49,521 nt of DNA from Collinsella sp. AF23-4AC (GCF_003462685.1 NZ_QRVE01000014.1:5260-54780), one strand, 5' to 3'. Counted from the stretch's first letter, positions 24,341-34,673 are shown. Notes: generated by a model not told the origin, from the letters alone. Made by a program: numbers and translations.

Positions 24341-25903
24341 CTACCTGCCGTCGTCGTCCTGGGCTTCATCGCGTGCATAGAGCTCAAGCATGCGACGGCG
24401 GTACTCGTGCACGGCGAGCTTGGCGCGCTCTAGGCGGCGACGCTCACGCGGGGTGAGCTCGGACGGATCTATCTCGTCGCCATAGGTCTTATCGGCAAGC
24501 AGATGCGCCGCATCCACAATGCGCGCATCGATGCGTTCGCTCGCCGCCCGATCAGAAAGGCGCTCGGCAATCGTGTCGAGTGTAGGCAAGCCTTCGAATA
24601 CGCGACCATGTCCATGCGACGTCAATAGCTCGTGCTCGCGGGCGAGAAGACTTGCCAGGTCGTGATGGGCGCGCAGGATATTGAGCGCATCGGCGGGATG
24701 CTCGGCAACCTCCGCCACGGCGGCGACCGGCGCCGCATCGACCACGCGGTAGAAGAGCTGCGCGAGCAGTGGCATCAGGAACACCGTGATGGCGCCGGCT
24801 GCCACCATAACCGAAGCGACGCCCTGCGATAATGCGCCGGCATTGACGGCGACGCTCGTCACGGCGACGATGATCGGCAGTGCCGTGGTGCAGTAGAGCG
24901 CCACGGTGATGCGACCGTAGGCAGAAACATCGCGCGTCTTAGGGCAGATGCCCATGGAGACAACGATGGGCACGGCACGGATAACCAGCAACGCCACGAT
25001 AAAGCCCACGAGCAGGCCAGGGCGCGATGCTACAGCCGTCAGGTCGATCTTGGCGCCCGAAACGGTAAAGAACACCGGGATCAAAAAGCCATAGGCAAGG
25101 CCATCGAGTTTAAGCTCGAGCGTATGGTTGCCCTCGGGGATGATGTAGCGCAGGACGAAGCCCGCGGCAAAAGCGCCCAGTACGATATCGAGGCTAAAAA
25201 TAGCGGAAAACGCCACGAGCGTGACCAGGATGAGCACTGTGAGGCGCACGAACGTCTGAGAAGTCGTATCGGCGCGCTCCTGAATAAAGGCAAAGAAGCG
25301 GCTGCCAATACGCTTGGAGCGGCTGGGGACCACGGCAAGCAGCACGCACACCACGGCGAACAGCCCCAAGATCAACAGCGTCTCAACACCCGTACGGGCA
25401 GACAGCAGCACCGACATGGCGAGCACGGGCCCGAGCTCGCCCCACGTACCATAGGCAAGAATCGAATCGCCGACGCGCGTCCCAGAAAGCGACCGCTCGC
25501 GCAAGATGGGCATGAGCGCCCCAAGCGCCGTCGAGGTCAACGCCAGCGTCACGGCGATGCCATCAAAATGACTGACCGAAAACCACGGGGTAAAGCGCAC
25601 GGCAAGCCAGGCGATACCAAACGTGACGACCCACGTCGCCATGCCGTAACGCCCCTCGATGCCCGTGATGTTCTTGGGATCGATCTCAAAGCCGGCAAGC
25701 AGGAACAAAAAGGCCAGGCCGAGCTCGGACACGAGCGAGACCTCGGCATCCACATGGATAATGCCGAGCATATGAGGTCCCAGCACCGCGCCAAACACGA
25801 GCAAAAAGACCGTCTCGGGAACGGGTTTTCCGGGAATCGCCGAGGCGATGAAGGGACTTGCAAAGGCCACGAGTGCGATGATGGCGAGCGAAACAAATGC
25901 CAT
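24341..25903 (-). CDS. cation:proton antiporter (CPA2 family)
   Basis: The 520-residue protein has about twelve membrane segments in its first 390 residues, with the Na+/H+-exchanger fold features (LGPHMLG, ELGLAFLFLLAGFEID, GTWGELGPVLAMSVLL). A cytoplasmic tail of about 130 charged residues follows, without a clear RCK/TrkA domain. It likely exchanges Na+ or K+ for protons in pH and osmotic homeostasis; the ion is not predictable. AAAGG precedes the ATG at 25903. It converges on hom. Confidence 0.85.
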   Translation of the reverse strand: MAFVSLAIIALVAFASPFIASAIPGKPVPETVFLLVFGAVLGPHMLGIIHVDAEVSLVSELGLAFLFLLAGFEIDPKNITGIEGRYGMATWVVTFGIAWLAVRFTPWFSVSHFDGIAVTLALTSTALGALMPILRERSLSGTRVGDSILAYGTWGELGPVLAMSVLLSARTGVETLLILGLFAVVCVLLAVVPSRSKRIGSRFFAFIQERADTTSQTFVRLTVLILVTLVAFSAIFSLDIVLGAFAAGFVLRYIIPEGNHTLELKLDGLAYGFLIPVFFTVSGAKIDLTAVASRPGLLVGFIVALLVIRAVPIVVSMGICPKTRDVSAYGRITVALYCTTALPIIVAVTSVAVNAGALSQGVASVMVAAGAITVFLMPLLAQLFYRVVDAAPVAAVAEVAEHPADALNILRAHHDLASLLAREHELLTSHGHGRVFEGLPTLDTIAERLSDRAASERIDARIVDAAHLLADKTYGDEIDPSELTPRERRRLERAKLAVHEYRRRMLELYARDEAQDDDGR

Positions 25904-26087
25904 GTGATGCCTTTCTCTTGTTTGCGCTCCACTGTAGCACCCTCGCCGTCCTCAACGCGCCACGAGCTGTCGTATCATAGTGAGGTTTAAAAGTATGTGG
26001 CTCAAGGCGATCGCGAGGCTTGCCCCGCAAACCGACCGCTGCCGCATACCGCACCGTACGCCCAACCGATCAGGAAGGCAGGAACCA

Positions 26088-29000
26088 ATGGTCTCTCGTA
26101 TCTACGTGGAGAAGAAACCCGGGTTCGACGTCGAGGCTCAGCAGCTCAAGGGCGAGCTGAGCGAGATCCTCGGCATCAAGGGCATCGAGGCTCTGAGGAT
26201 CATCAACCGCTACGACGTCGAGGGCATCGATGAGGAGCTGTTCCGCTCCTGCGTGCCGACCGTCTTTAGCGAGCCCCAGGTCGATGTGACCTACGACGAG
26301 CTCCCCGCAAGCGATGGCGCCGTCTTTGCCGTCGAATTCCTGCCTGGCCAGTTTGACCAGCGCGCCGACTCCGCCAGCGAGTGCGTGCAGCTCATCAGCC
26401 AGGGCGAGCGCCCCGCCGTGCGCTCCGCCAAGGTCTATATGATCTCGGGCGCCCTGGACGAGGCCGCCATCGATGCCATTAAGCACTACGTGGTGAACCC
26501 CGTCGAGGCCCGCATTGCCTCACTCGACCTACCCGAGACGCTGCACATGGAGACCCCCGAGCCTGCGCCCGTCGAGGTGCTTGACGGCTTCCGCGAGCTC
26601 GACGAAGCCGGTCTTGCCGCCTTTATCTCCGAGCGCGGTCTTGCCATGGACGAGGCGGACATCGCCTTCTGCCAGCAGTACTTCCGCGATGAAGATCGCG
26701 ACCCCACCATCACCGAGATCCGCGTGATCGACACCTATTGGTCCGACCACTGCCGCCACACCACCTTCGGTACCGTCCTGGATGACGTGACGATCGACGA
26801 CGCCGTGGTGCAGCAGGCCTTCGACCGCTACATGGAAATGCGCCACGAGCTCGGTCGCGACGCCAAGCCCGTCTGCCTCATGGATATGGGCACCATCGGC
26901 GCCAAGTATCTCAAGAAGACCGGCGTCATGACCGATGTCGACGAGTCCGAGGAGATCAACGCCTGCACTGTCAAGGTAAAGGTCGATGTTGATGGTGAGG
27001 ACCAGGACTGGCTGTTCCTCTTTAAGAACGAGACCCACAACCACCCGACCGAAATCGAGCCCTTCGGCGGTGCCGCCACCTGCGTGGGCGGCGCCATCCG
27101 TGACCCGCTCTCGGGCCGCAGCTATGTGTACCAGGCCATGCGCGTCACCGGCGCCGGCGACCCCACCGTCCCGGTTTCCGAGACGCTCGAGGGCAAGCTC
27201 CCGCAGCGCAAGCTCGTGACCACCGCCGCCGCCGGCTACTCCAGCTACGGCAACCAGATCGGCCTTGCCACCGGTCAGGTCAACGAACTCTATCACCCCG
27301 GCTACGTGGCCAAGCGCATGGAGGTCGGTGCCGTCGTGGGCGCTACCCCGGCAAACCACGTGCGTCGCGAGTGCCCCGCCCCCACCGACAAGATCATCCT
27401 GCTGGGCGGCCGCACCGGCCGTGACGGCATCGGCGGCGCCACCGGCTCCTCCAAGACCCAGAACACCGAGTCCATCGAGACTTCGGGTGCCGAGGTCCAG
27501 AAGGGCAACGCCCCGGTCGAGCGCAAACTGCAGCGCCTGTTCCGACGCGGCGACGCTTGTCGCTTGATCAAGCGCTGCAACGACTTTGGCGCCGGCGGCG
27601 TCTCGGTCGCCGTGGGCGAGCTTGCCGACGGCCTGTATGTCGACCTCGATACCGTGACCAAGAAGTACGACGGCCTGGACGGCACCGAGCTCGCCATTTC
27701 CGAGTCCCAGGAGCGCATGGCTTGCGCCGTCGCCGACGGTGACGTCGAGGAGTTCATGGGCTACGCCGCCGAGGAGAACCTGGAAGCGACCGTTATCGCC
27801 GAGGTTACCGCCGAGCCGCGCATGCGCATGGCCTGGAACGGCGTCGCCATCGTCGACCTGTCCCGCGAGTTCCTCAACTCCAACGGTGCGCCCAAGCACC
27901 AGGCCGCCCACGTCTGCGCCCGCAGCGTGTGGCAGCCCAGCTGGGCCGGCACCACGCTTGCCGAGCGTATGACCTCGCTCGTCACCGATCTTAACGTCGC
28001 CTCCAACAAGGGCCTTTCCGAGCGCTTCGACTCCACCATCGGCGCCGCCACCGTGCTCATGCCCTTTGGCGGCAAGACGCAGCTCACCCCGAGCTCTGCC
28101 ATGGTCGCCAAGTTCCCCGTGGACGGCGAGACCACCACGGCGAGCGCCATGGCATGGGGCTTCAACCCCTACCTGATGGAGGCCGACCAGTTTGCAGGTG
28201 CCTACCTGTCCGTAGTCGAGTCCATCGCCAAGCTCGTCGCCGCCGGCTTTGAGCACAAGCGCGCCTACCTCTCCTTCCAGGAGTACTTCGAGCGCCTGCG
28301 CACCGAGGCCGAGCGCTGGGGCAAGCCCATGGCAGCCGTTCTGGGTGCTCTTATGGCCCAGGTCGATCTGGGTGCCGGCGCCATCGGCGGCAAGGACTCC
28401 ATGAGCGGCTCGTTTGAGGACGAGGCCGGCGAGCTCAACGTTCCGCCGACCCTCATCAGCTTCGCCGTGGCCGTGGGTCGCGCCGCCCGCGCCACATCGC
28501 CCGAGTTCAAGGGCCTGACGCACCGCGTCGTCCGCATCGCCCCCGCCACCTATGGCGAAGACTACCGCCCCGATGCCCAGCAGCTGCTCGCCGCGTTTGA
28601 CGCCGTCGAGGCGCTCACCGCCACCGGCGACGCCCTGGCCATCTCCACGCCCGGCTACGGCTGCGGCGCCGAAAGCCTCTTTAAGATGTGCGTCGGCAAC
28701 CAGATCGGCATCGAGCTTGCCGAGGACGTGGACGTGGAGAGCCTCTTCACCCCGCTCTACGGCAGCTTTATCGTCGAGCTCGCAGAGGATGCCGAGCTGC
28801 CCGAAGTCGCCGACGGCGTTGTCGTCGAGCCCCTGGGCACCACCGTCGAGGGCTATGTCATCGACACCGGCTCCGAGGTCATCGATCTCTCCGAGCTCCA
28901 GGAAGCCTGGGAGAGCGGCATCGAGGGCGTCTTTGCCTACCGCAGCACCAGCGAGCAGCCCGAGGCCGAGACCATTGACTATCGCGCCAAGGACATCCAT

Positions 29001-29834
29001 GTGTACGGCGGCGCCAAGATCGCCCGCCCGCGCGTGATTATCCCCGTCTTCCCCGGCAACAACTGCGAGTACGACAGCGCCCGTGCCTTCCGCGCCGCCG
29101 GTGCCGAGGCTGACACCTTCGTGATCAACAACCTCACGCCCGAGGCCGTTGCCGAAAGCACCCACGAGCTTGCCCGTCGCATCCGCCAAAGCCAGATCGT
29201 CATGATCCCCGGCGGCTTCTCGGGCGGCGACGAGCCCGATGGCTCCGCCAAGTTCATCACGGCGTTCTTCCGCGCTCCCGAGGTCACCGAGGCAGTCCGC
29301 GACCTGCTCAAGGCCCGCGACGGCCTGATGCTGGGCATCTGCAACGGCTTCCAGGCCCTGATCAAGCTCGGTCTGGTGCCCTACGGCGACATCGTCGACG
29401 CCACGCCCGATGCGCCCACGCTGACGTTCAACACCATCGGTCGCCATCAGAGCCGTCTGGTGCGCACCCGCATCTCGTCCGACCTGTCCCCGTGGCTGTC
29501 GCAGTGCAGCCTGGACGACCCCTACACCGTCGCCATCAGCCACGGCGAGGGCCGCTTTGTCGCCAACGACGAGGTGCTCGCCCAGCTGATCGCCAACGGC
29601 CAGGTCGCCACGCAGTACGTGGGCGAGGACGGCAAGCCCAGCATGGACCTTTCCGTCAACCCCAACGGCTCCGCACTCGCCATCGAGGGCATCACGAGCC
29701 CCGACGGCCGCGTCCTGGGCAAGATGGGCCATGCCGAGCGTCGCGGCGACAACCTGTACCGCAACGTGCCCGAGCATGTCCCCGGCGATAAGTTCATGCC
29801 GATCTTTGAGAGCGGCGTGGCCTACTTCGCTTAA
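26088..29834 (+). CDS. purL: phosphoribosylformylglycinamidine synthase, single-chain form
   Basis: The enzyme converts FGAR and glutamine to FGAM in purine synthesis. The 1248-residue product is the large form in which the PurS-like, PurL and PurQ parts are joined. The central ATPase part has HNHPTEIEPFGGAAT and PFGGKTQLTP, and the C-terminal glutaminase domain (about 1000-1248) has VFPGNNCEYDS, PGGFSGGDE and the nucleophile Cys in GICNGFQAL. Start at 26088 is supported by AGGAAGG and by the protein then beginning MVSRIYVEKKPGFD; a frame to 25980 is rejected. It stands alone, followed by a strong terminator. Confidence 0.96.
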   Translation: MVSRIYVEKKPGFDVEAQQLKGELSEILGIKGIEALRIINRYDVEGIDEELFRSCVPTVFSEPQVDVTYDELPASDGAVFAVEFLPGQFDQRADSASECVQLISQGERPAVRSAKVYMISGALDEAAIDAIKHYVVNPVEARIASLDLPETLHMETPEPAPVEVLDGFRELDEAGLAAFISERGLAMDEADIAFCQQYFRDEDRDPTITEIRVIDTYWSDHCRHTTFGTVLDDVTIDDAVVQQAFDRYMEMRHELGRDAKPVCLMDMGTIGAKYLKKTGVMTDVDESEEINACTVKVKVDVDGEDQDWLFLFKNETHNHPTEIEPFGGAATCVGGAIRDPLSGRSYVYQAMRVTGAGDPTVPVSETLEGKLPQRKLVTTAAAGYSSYGNQIGLATGQVNELYHPGYVAKRMEVGAVVGATPANHVRRECPAPTDKIILLGGRTGRDGIGGATGSSKTQNTESIETSGAEVQKGNAPVERKLQRLFRRGDACRLIKRCNDFGAGGVSVAVGELADGLYVDLDTVTKKYDGLDGTELAISESQERMACAVADGDVEEFMGYAAEENLEATVIAEVTAEPRMRMAWNGVAIVDLSREFLNSNGAPKHQAAHVCARSVWQPSWAGTTLAERMTSLVTDLNVASNKGLSERFDSTIGAATVLMPFGGKTQLTPSSAMVAKFPVDGETTTASAMAWGFNPYLMEADQFAGAYLSVVESIAKLVAAGFEHKRAYLSFQEYFERLRTEAERWGKPMAAVLGALMAQVDLGAGAIGGKDSMSGSFEDEAGELNVPPTLISFAVAVGRAARATSPEFKGLTHRVVRIAPATYGEDYRPDAQQLLAAFDAVEALTATGDALAISTPGYGCGAESLFKMCVGNQIGIELAEDVDVESLFTPLYGSFIVELAEDAELPEVADGVVVEPLGTTVEGYVIDTGSEVIDLSELQEAWESGIEGVFAYRSTSEQPEAETIDYRAKDIHVYGGAKIARPRVIIPVFPGNNCEYDSARAFRAAGAEADTFVINNLTPEAVAESTHELARRIRQSQIVMIPGGFSGGDEPDGSAKFITAFFRAPEVTEAVRDLLKARDGLMLGICNGFQALIKLGLVPYGDIVDATPDAPTLTFNTIGRHQSRLVRTRISSDLSPWLSQCSLDDPYTVAISHGEGRFVANDEVLAQLIANGQVATQYVGEDGKPSMDLSVNPNGSALAIEGITSPDGRVLGKMGHAERRGDNLYRNVPEHVPGDKFMPIFESGVAYFA

Positions 29835-29870
29835 TGCGTCCCATCGGGTACAATCCTCTCGGGTAACAAC

Positions 29871-29908
29871 ACCCGCCACCGGCACACCCGGTGGCGGGTT
29901 CTTTTTTG
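29871..29908 (+). terminator. terminator of purL
   Basis: ACCCGCCACCGG and its complement around a short loop, followed by TCTTTTTT. The stem is perfect over 12 bp. Confidence 0.9.
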
Positions 29909-29932
29909 CTTCGCGCATACAGGAAGGACATC

Positions 29933-30868
29933 ATGGAAAGCCGCAAGCCGTATCTCGCCACCCTGCCCGGACTCGTCCTGGGCTGCCTCGTCTGCTGTGC
30001 GCTCTGGGGGTCGGCCTTCCCCTGCATCAAGATCGGTTACGGGCTCTTTGGCATCCCCGCGCACGATAGCGCCTCGCAGCTGCTCTTTGCAGGTTTGCGC
30101 TTTACGCTTGCCGGCGCCCTGGTTATCGTTGGGATGAGCACAGCCCAGCGCCGTCCACTCGTTCCGCAGGCTCGCGACATCAAGCCCGTCTTTGTCTTGT
30201 CGCTCTTCCAGACTATCGGGCAGTACTTCTTTTTCTACCTGGGACTCTCGCGCGCCAGCGCCATGTCGAGTTCCATCATCGAGGCCAGCGCCAACTTCCT
30301 CGCAATCCTCTTTGCCGCCTTGGCATTTCACACCGAGAAGCTCAATACGGCCAAGGTGCTTGGCTGTGTGCTGGGCTTTACCGGCGTCGCGCTCGTCAAC
30401 CTTTCGGGCGCGGACGGCACCTTTGGCTTTACGCTCGACGGCGAGGGCTTTATCTTGGCTTCCACTGTTGCAGGCGCCCTATCGACCTGCCTGATCGGCA
30501 TCTTCTCGCGCGAGCACGACGGCGTCTTGCTTGCCGGGTGGCAGTTTTTAGTCGGTGGCGTGGTCCTTACCGCCATCGGGTTTTTGATGGGCGGCACGTT
30601 GTCCCCCACCGAAATCGCCCCCGCCATCGCGCTCATCATTTATATGGCACTCATTTCCGCCGTCGCGTACTCGCTGTGGTCGCGCCTGCTTGCCGTCAAC
30701 CCTGTCAGCCGCGTCTCGGTCTTTGGGTTTATGAACCCCGTCTTTGGTGTGCTGCTGAGCGCGCTGCTGCTCGGCGAGGGCGCTGGCACGAGCCCCGTTA
30801 CCGTACTTGCTGCCCTGCTGCTGGTCTGCAGCGGCATCATCATCGTCAACAGGCCCAAAAAGGCCTAA
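29933..30868 (+). CDS. EamA/DMT family transporter
   Basis: The 311-residue protein has ten predicted membrane helices in two EamA repeats, with the usual CALWGSAFPCIKIGY start, SIIEASANFLAILFAAL at the end of repeat one, and PVFGVLLSALLLGEG in repeat two. Members export amino acids, drugs or metabolites; the substrate is unknown. AGGAAGGACATC precedes the ATG at 29933, just beyond the purL terminator. Confidence 0.87.
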   Translation: MESRKPYLATLPGLVLGCLVCCALWGSAFPCIKIGYGLFGIPAHDSASQLLFAGLRFTLAGALVIVGMSTAQRRPLVPQARDIKPVFVLSLFQTIGQYFFFYLGLSRASAMSSSIIEASANFLAILFAALAFHTEKLNTAKVLGCVLGFTGVALVNLSGADGTFGFTLDGEGFILASTVAGALSTCLIGIFSREHDGVLLAGWQFLVGGVVLTAIGFLMGGTLSPTEIAPAIALIIYMALISAVAYSLWSRLLAVNPVSRVSVFGFMNPVFGVLLSALLLGEGAGTSPVTVLAALLLVCSGIIIVNRPKKA

Positions 30869-30995
30869 CGAACTGCCCTTATTTAGCAGAGGGGATTCAC
30901 ATACTTTAGCTTAATGGAGTACATCGGTGAGCTGCCCCGTTCCGAGAAAAAGACGAGGCACATCTTCGACAGCCGTTGCTAATCCCTGCCAACGC

Positions 30996-31035
30996 AAAAA
31001 GGGGCGCACAACCACCACGGTCGTGTGCCCCTTTT
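30996..31035. terminator. bidirectional terminator
   Basis: AAAAGGGGC...ACC pairs with GGT...GCCCCTTTT (13 bp with G-U pairs, 5-base loop). It lies between two converging genes and has T-runs on both strands. The preceding 120 bases hold nothing I recognise. Confidence 0.8.
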
Positions 31036-31036
31036 C

Positions 31037-32239
31037 CTAGCGTATCTGGATGCCGGCTTTCTTTTTCTCGGCCTTGACGCGGTAGAGCTCCGAATCGGCA
31101 GCGCGAAGCAAGTCTTGCCAGGTATCGACGGCATCACCAACCCGTGCGTAGCCGATGGACATCCGCAACAGATACGGGACCTCGGCGCGCGCGAGCTCGT
31201 CGCTGATTGCCGCGCACAGACGCATGATGTCCTGCTCCGCCGTCGCCTTTTGAAGCACCACGAACTCATCACCGCCATAACGTGCGATAAAGCCACCAGA
31301 CGCCGAGCAGACCTCTTTGAGCGCAGCAGATATGATCTGGAGGGCATGATCGCCCTCAACATGTCCATACCGGTCGTTAATCTGCTTAAAGCCGTCGGCG
31401 TCCATCATAAGCAGATACACGTCTTCGGCCTGACCTACATTTGAGAAGAGCGACAACATATAAGTCTCAAAACGGTTGCGATTGTTGAGGCCAGTCAACG
31501 GGTCGGTCGAGATGAGCTGCTCCTGGTAGATGATATAGAGCAGCAACATGCTAATCATTATGCCGACACAAAGGCCGGGCATCGAGTATACGACCTGAAA
31601 GGTACCACCCACCAGGGCCGGAATGGCGAAAAATGCCAAGGTTCGATAGATGGCCTTCGTCTGCAGACTCTCGACCCTGCGAGATTGCACAAACGCATGC
31701 AGGGACGTATGTATAACGTAACAGTAGCTGACGATGGGCTGGATCATATAGGCAAAGCCGCGACGATACACGCCCTGCGAATCAATATAGAACAGGGCGT
31801 GCGTCCAGTAACTGGTAAACGCCAGCACGACCACCAGAGCCGTAGGCAACGCTACAAGCACCACCCTATAGCGCGAGGTCAAAAGGCGAGAACCCTGCAC
31901 CGTCTCGGAATAGATAAACCAAATGAGACACGCGATAGCAAAGAGCGAAAACGAAACCGCGTTGGAAATCCAGTTGGCAGCAATGCCCAACGTGCCGTCC
32001 ACACCGTCCGAAAGCGTCCAGATCATATCGAATAATATGTACGCGGCAGAGGTGTAGTCAAGCATGCTAAACAATAGCTGCTGGGTGCTCGAGAACAAGG
32101 AGCGACGACTTCGCACGGCAAGCCCGATAAGAACAATCATGCATAGCACGAATATCTCAATCTTGAGTGCCTTAACCACTAGCGCCATCCCTTCAATATC
32201 CAAGTGGTCAGAATCGCCCAATTCGAATCTGGGCAACAA
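31037..32239 (-). CDS. membrane diguanylate cyclase (GGDEF)
   Basis: The 400-residue protein has about seven membrane helices (20-240), and then a GGDEF domain (about 240-400) with TDPLTGLNNRNRF and the intact active site RYGGDEFVV at 320-328, so it should make cyclic di-GMP. No RxxD inhibitory site precedes the motif. The membrane part probably senses a ligand. The frame begins with TTG at 32239 after GGGGGTG; an ATG at 32188 is the alternative start. Confidence 0.87.
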   Translation of the reverse strand: MLPRFELGDSDHLDIEGMALVVKALKIEIFVLCMIVLIGLAVRSRRSLFSSTQQLLFSMLDYTSAAYILFDMIWTLSDGVDGTLGIAANWISNAVSFSLFAIACLIWFIYSETVQGSRLLTSRYRVVLVALPTALVVVLAFTSYWTHALFYIDSQGVYRRGFAYMIQPIVSYCYVIHTSLHAFVQSRRVESLQTKAIYRTLAFFAIPALVGGTFQVVYSMPGLCVGIMISMLLLYIIYQEQLISTDPLTGLNNRNRFETYMLSLFSNVGQAEDVYLLMMDADGFKQINDRYGHVEGDHALQIISAALKEVCSASGGFIARYGGDEFVVLQKATAEQDIMRLCAAISDELARAEVPYLLRMSIGYARVGDAVDTWQDLLRAADSELYRVKAEKKKAGIQIR

Positions 32240-32277
32240 ACACCCCCTACTCCGCAGGGGTAAGGGGAATAATAGCA

Positions 32278-32321
32278 GAGCGCCCGAACGTCACTGCAAG
32301 ACGGTTTTCGTTCGGGCGCTC
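32278..32321 (-). terminator. terminator of the KdgT-like gene
   Basis: GAGCGCCCGAACG and its perfect complement (13 bp, 18-base loop); on the minus strand TGCTATTATT follows. Confidence 0.65.
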
Positions 32322-32366
32322 AAACGGCGCGAGTTGCACGCCGGCATCATTGATGGGCATCGATTG

Positions 32367-33389
32367 CTACTCGCCATCGATGTCGGTCGCGACGGCCTCC
32401 TCAATAGCCTCGACACCGGCAGGCGACAGATCCTCCTTGCCTTGGCAGAACTTCTTGTCGACCCAGCCGGTCAGAATCGGAGCCATGATTGCCGTGATGA
32501 TGACGGCGGTGGCGATCTGTGCATACGCGGTGGGCGCAAGCTCGGCATAGCGCGGAGCAACCTCGGCGAGGGCGACCGGCGTGGTCATAGCCGTGCCGGC
32601 GATAGTGGAGCAGGCAACGGCCGTTTTGCCGTTACCACCGCACAGGCGCTCGAACGCAAAGGTGATGGGGCCGACGATAAAGAGCGTGATGAGACCCAGT
32701 AGGATGCCCGAGATGCCGCCGGTGATAAAGCTCGAAAGGCTCATGGACGCACCGAGCTGAAAACCGATGACAGCGATCGCGGGATTGGCGCCGGGAACCA
32801 GCAGGTTCTTGATGAACGGGAACAAGTTGCCCAGGACCATGCCGATAACAAGCGGCAGGATGGATCCGATGATGGTGCCGATGGGGATGTTGGCGAGACC
32901 CGAGACACCGAGGATGATCATGGTGACAGCGGGGCCGGCCGTAAAGAACAGGATACCGACGGCGCCCTGTTCGGACTCATCGCCGAACTCACCCATGATG
33001 CCCGTATAGAGCGCCATGTTGCAAAACGTAATGCCGCCGATGATAGATACGGAGCTCAGGCCCAGGAAGTTGTCGTTAAAGAAATATGCCACACCCAAGC
33101 CAAGGGCGGCTGCCACCACAAGCTTAGGGATCAGAACGACGATACCGGTCTTGATGGCGCCCGGCGTGGACTTAAAGCTGATGCCGGCACCCACGAAGAG
33201 CAGGATCGCAGCGACGATGGTATTGGAGCCGCCGCGGCAGGCAGCCGTAAAGAAGCCTCCGATCTCAAAGACCTGTGGGCAGAAGGTATTGAGCAAAAGG
33301 CCGACGATCATCGGGTAGATCATGATGTCACCCGGGATGCGCGGTACTTTGAATTTCTTTTGCTCGATGGCGGTCGCTTCCCGTGCCAT
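32367..33389 (-). CDS. kdgT: 2-keto-3-deoxygluconate permease family transporter
   Basis: The 340-residue protein matches the KdgT family in length and pattern: PGDIMIYPMIVGLLLNTFCPQ near the N-terminus, GGFFTAACRGGSNTIVAAILL, the glycine-rich GITFCNMALYTGIMGEFGD, and about ten membrane helices. KdgT imports keto-deoxygluconate from pectin or glucuronate breakdown with protons; no catabolic genes for it are in the window, so the substrate is not confirmed. The ATG at 33389 has GGGGG seven bases upstream. Confidence 0.85.
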   Translation of the reverse strand: MAREATAIEQKKFKVPRIPGDIMIYPMIVGLLLNTFCPQVFEIGGFFTAACRGGSNTIVAAILLFVGAGISFKSTPGAIKTGIVVLIPKLVVAAALGLGVAYFFNDNFLGLSSVSIIGGITFCNMALYTGIMGEFGDESEQGAVGILFFTAGPAVTMIILGVSGLANIPIGTIIGSILPLVIGMVLGNLFPFIKNLLVPGANPAIAVIGFQLGASMSLSSFITGGISGILLGLITLFIVGPITFAFERLCGGNGKTAVACSTIAGTAMTTPVALAEVAPRYAELAPTAYAQIATAVIITAIMAPILTGWVDKKFCQGKEDLSPAGVEAIEEAVATDIDGE

Positions 33390-33530
33390 GAAACCCCCAT
33401 TTCCGCTGACACGGAACAAAAGCCCACGTCATGCTTTGCTACAGTAAAGTTTGACCATGGTACCAGAAGAAGCAGACCGCCTCGGTGAGAAATTCGATTC
33501 GTTAGGCCGGGACGATAACGCGTCCTGCTC

Positions 33531-33854
33531 TTATACGAGGCTCAAAACGATATAGAACACAATGCCCGAGACGCAGCACCACAACATCGACTTTGTCTTG
33601 ATTGCCACCGCTACGACACCGGCGGCCGCAATCCAGGGAATCAAGCCCTGCCACAAGCCGGCGTCAAAAGCGCCAGGGCTTATCAAATCGTTGGCGACCA
33701 GCGCCGCAAAGGCGGCGGGTGGAATATAACCCAAGGCCTCGGTAACGCGGGGCGACAGCGTTCTCCCGCGCAAGGCAAACGCCGGGGCAATGCGGAAAAA
33801 CGCGATGGCCGCCCAAGACGACAGCCACAGGACTAAAAACTCATTAACGGGCAT
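33531..33854 (-). CDS. azlD: branched-chain amino acid export protein AzlD
   Basis: The small subunit of the AzlCD exporter. The 107-residue protein has three to four membrane helices and the family pattern RIAPAFALRGRTLSPRVTEALGYIPPAAFAALV. The ATG at 33854 follows AAGGAAGGGG and lies inside the end of azlC (11-base overlap), so the two are coupled. Confidence 0.88.
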   Translation of the reverse strand: MPVNEFLVLWLSSWAAIAFFRIAPAFALRGRTLSPRVTEALGYIPPAAFAALVANDLISPGAFDAGLWQGLIPWIAAAGVVAVAIKTKSMLWCCVSGIVFYIVLSLV

Positions 33855-34536
33855 CGCGAGCACCCCTTCCTTCGGTAAGAGCATCGCACGCAAGCGCCGC
33901 GACAACGCCGACGAGCACGCTTACCGGCACGGCGATATTCGTCCACCCCAAGAACTTGCATATGGCGACAGACACCGCAGCCAAACCGGCAGCCACGACA
34001 TTGCCGCGCGACAGTCGCTGCGAAAAGAGTAGGCAGATAAAGAGCGATGTGCAGACAAAACCCGCAATAGCGGTGGGAACATCGACAACGGCGCCGACGA
34101 TGGCACCCGTCGTACACGAAACGCCCCATGTTGCGATGAGGATCGCGTTGAGCACAAAGGACTCACGTGGGCCCCAATCCTCCCCCTCAATCAGCTTGGC
34201 AAGCGAGATGCCATATGCCTCCTCGGTAAGTGTCGCGGCAACAGCCAGCGTCTGACGCTTCGAGGCACCCGTCAGATGCGGTGCGATCGATGCCGAGTAA
34301 AGCGCAAAGCGCGAGGAGATTGCGGCGACGCTCGCGACGATCGACGCCGCAGGCACACCTGCCAGCCACAGATTGCAGACCATAAACTGCCCGCTGCCCG
34401 TCACGAACGTGCTGCTCAGAGCAAAAACCATCCAGGGCTCCATCCCCGACTGCGCCATAATCATTCCACACGGCGCGCCTATCGCAACATAGGTAAGCAT
34501 CACCGGCCAGACGGTTTTTAAGATCTTGAGCACCAT
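33844..34536 (-). CDS. azlC: branched-chain amino acid export protein AzlC
   Basis: The large subunit of AzlCD, which exports branched-chain amino acids. The 230-residue product has about seven helices and the conserved VAIGAPCGMIMAQSG, STFVTGSGQFM and LTEEAYGIS segments. The ATG at 34536 follows GAGGA; a 12-codon longer frame is possible. Import (liv) and export of branched-chain amino acids are thus both encoded in this window. Confidence 0.9.
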   Translation of the reverse strand: MVLKILKTVWPVMLTYVAIGAPCGMIMAQSGMEPWMVFALSSTFVTGSGQFMVCNLWLAGVPAASIVASVAAISSRFALYSASIAPHLTGASKRQTLAVAATLTEEAYGISLAKLIEGEDWGPRESFVLNAILIATWGVSCTTGAIVGAVVDVPTAIAGFVCTSLFICLLFSQRLSRGNVVAAGLAAVSVAICKFLGWTNIAVPVSVLVGVVAALACDALTEGRGARDAR

Positions 34537-34673
34537 AACGTTCCTCGTCCCGACAAGCTGTCCGAGCCGCATTCAACGACACGGCAGAATCATCGCCCGG
34601 CAGCAACCGACATCACCTACAATTGCCACCGGATCGAAAGATACAGAAAGACACAACTTTTTAGGAAGTCATT

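Noticed and set aside
26529..29918. A 1129-codon open frame on the minus strand
   Set aside because: It lies opposite purL, whose motifs are intact. Long antisense frames are expected with this GC content and codon use.
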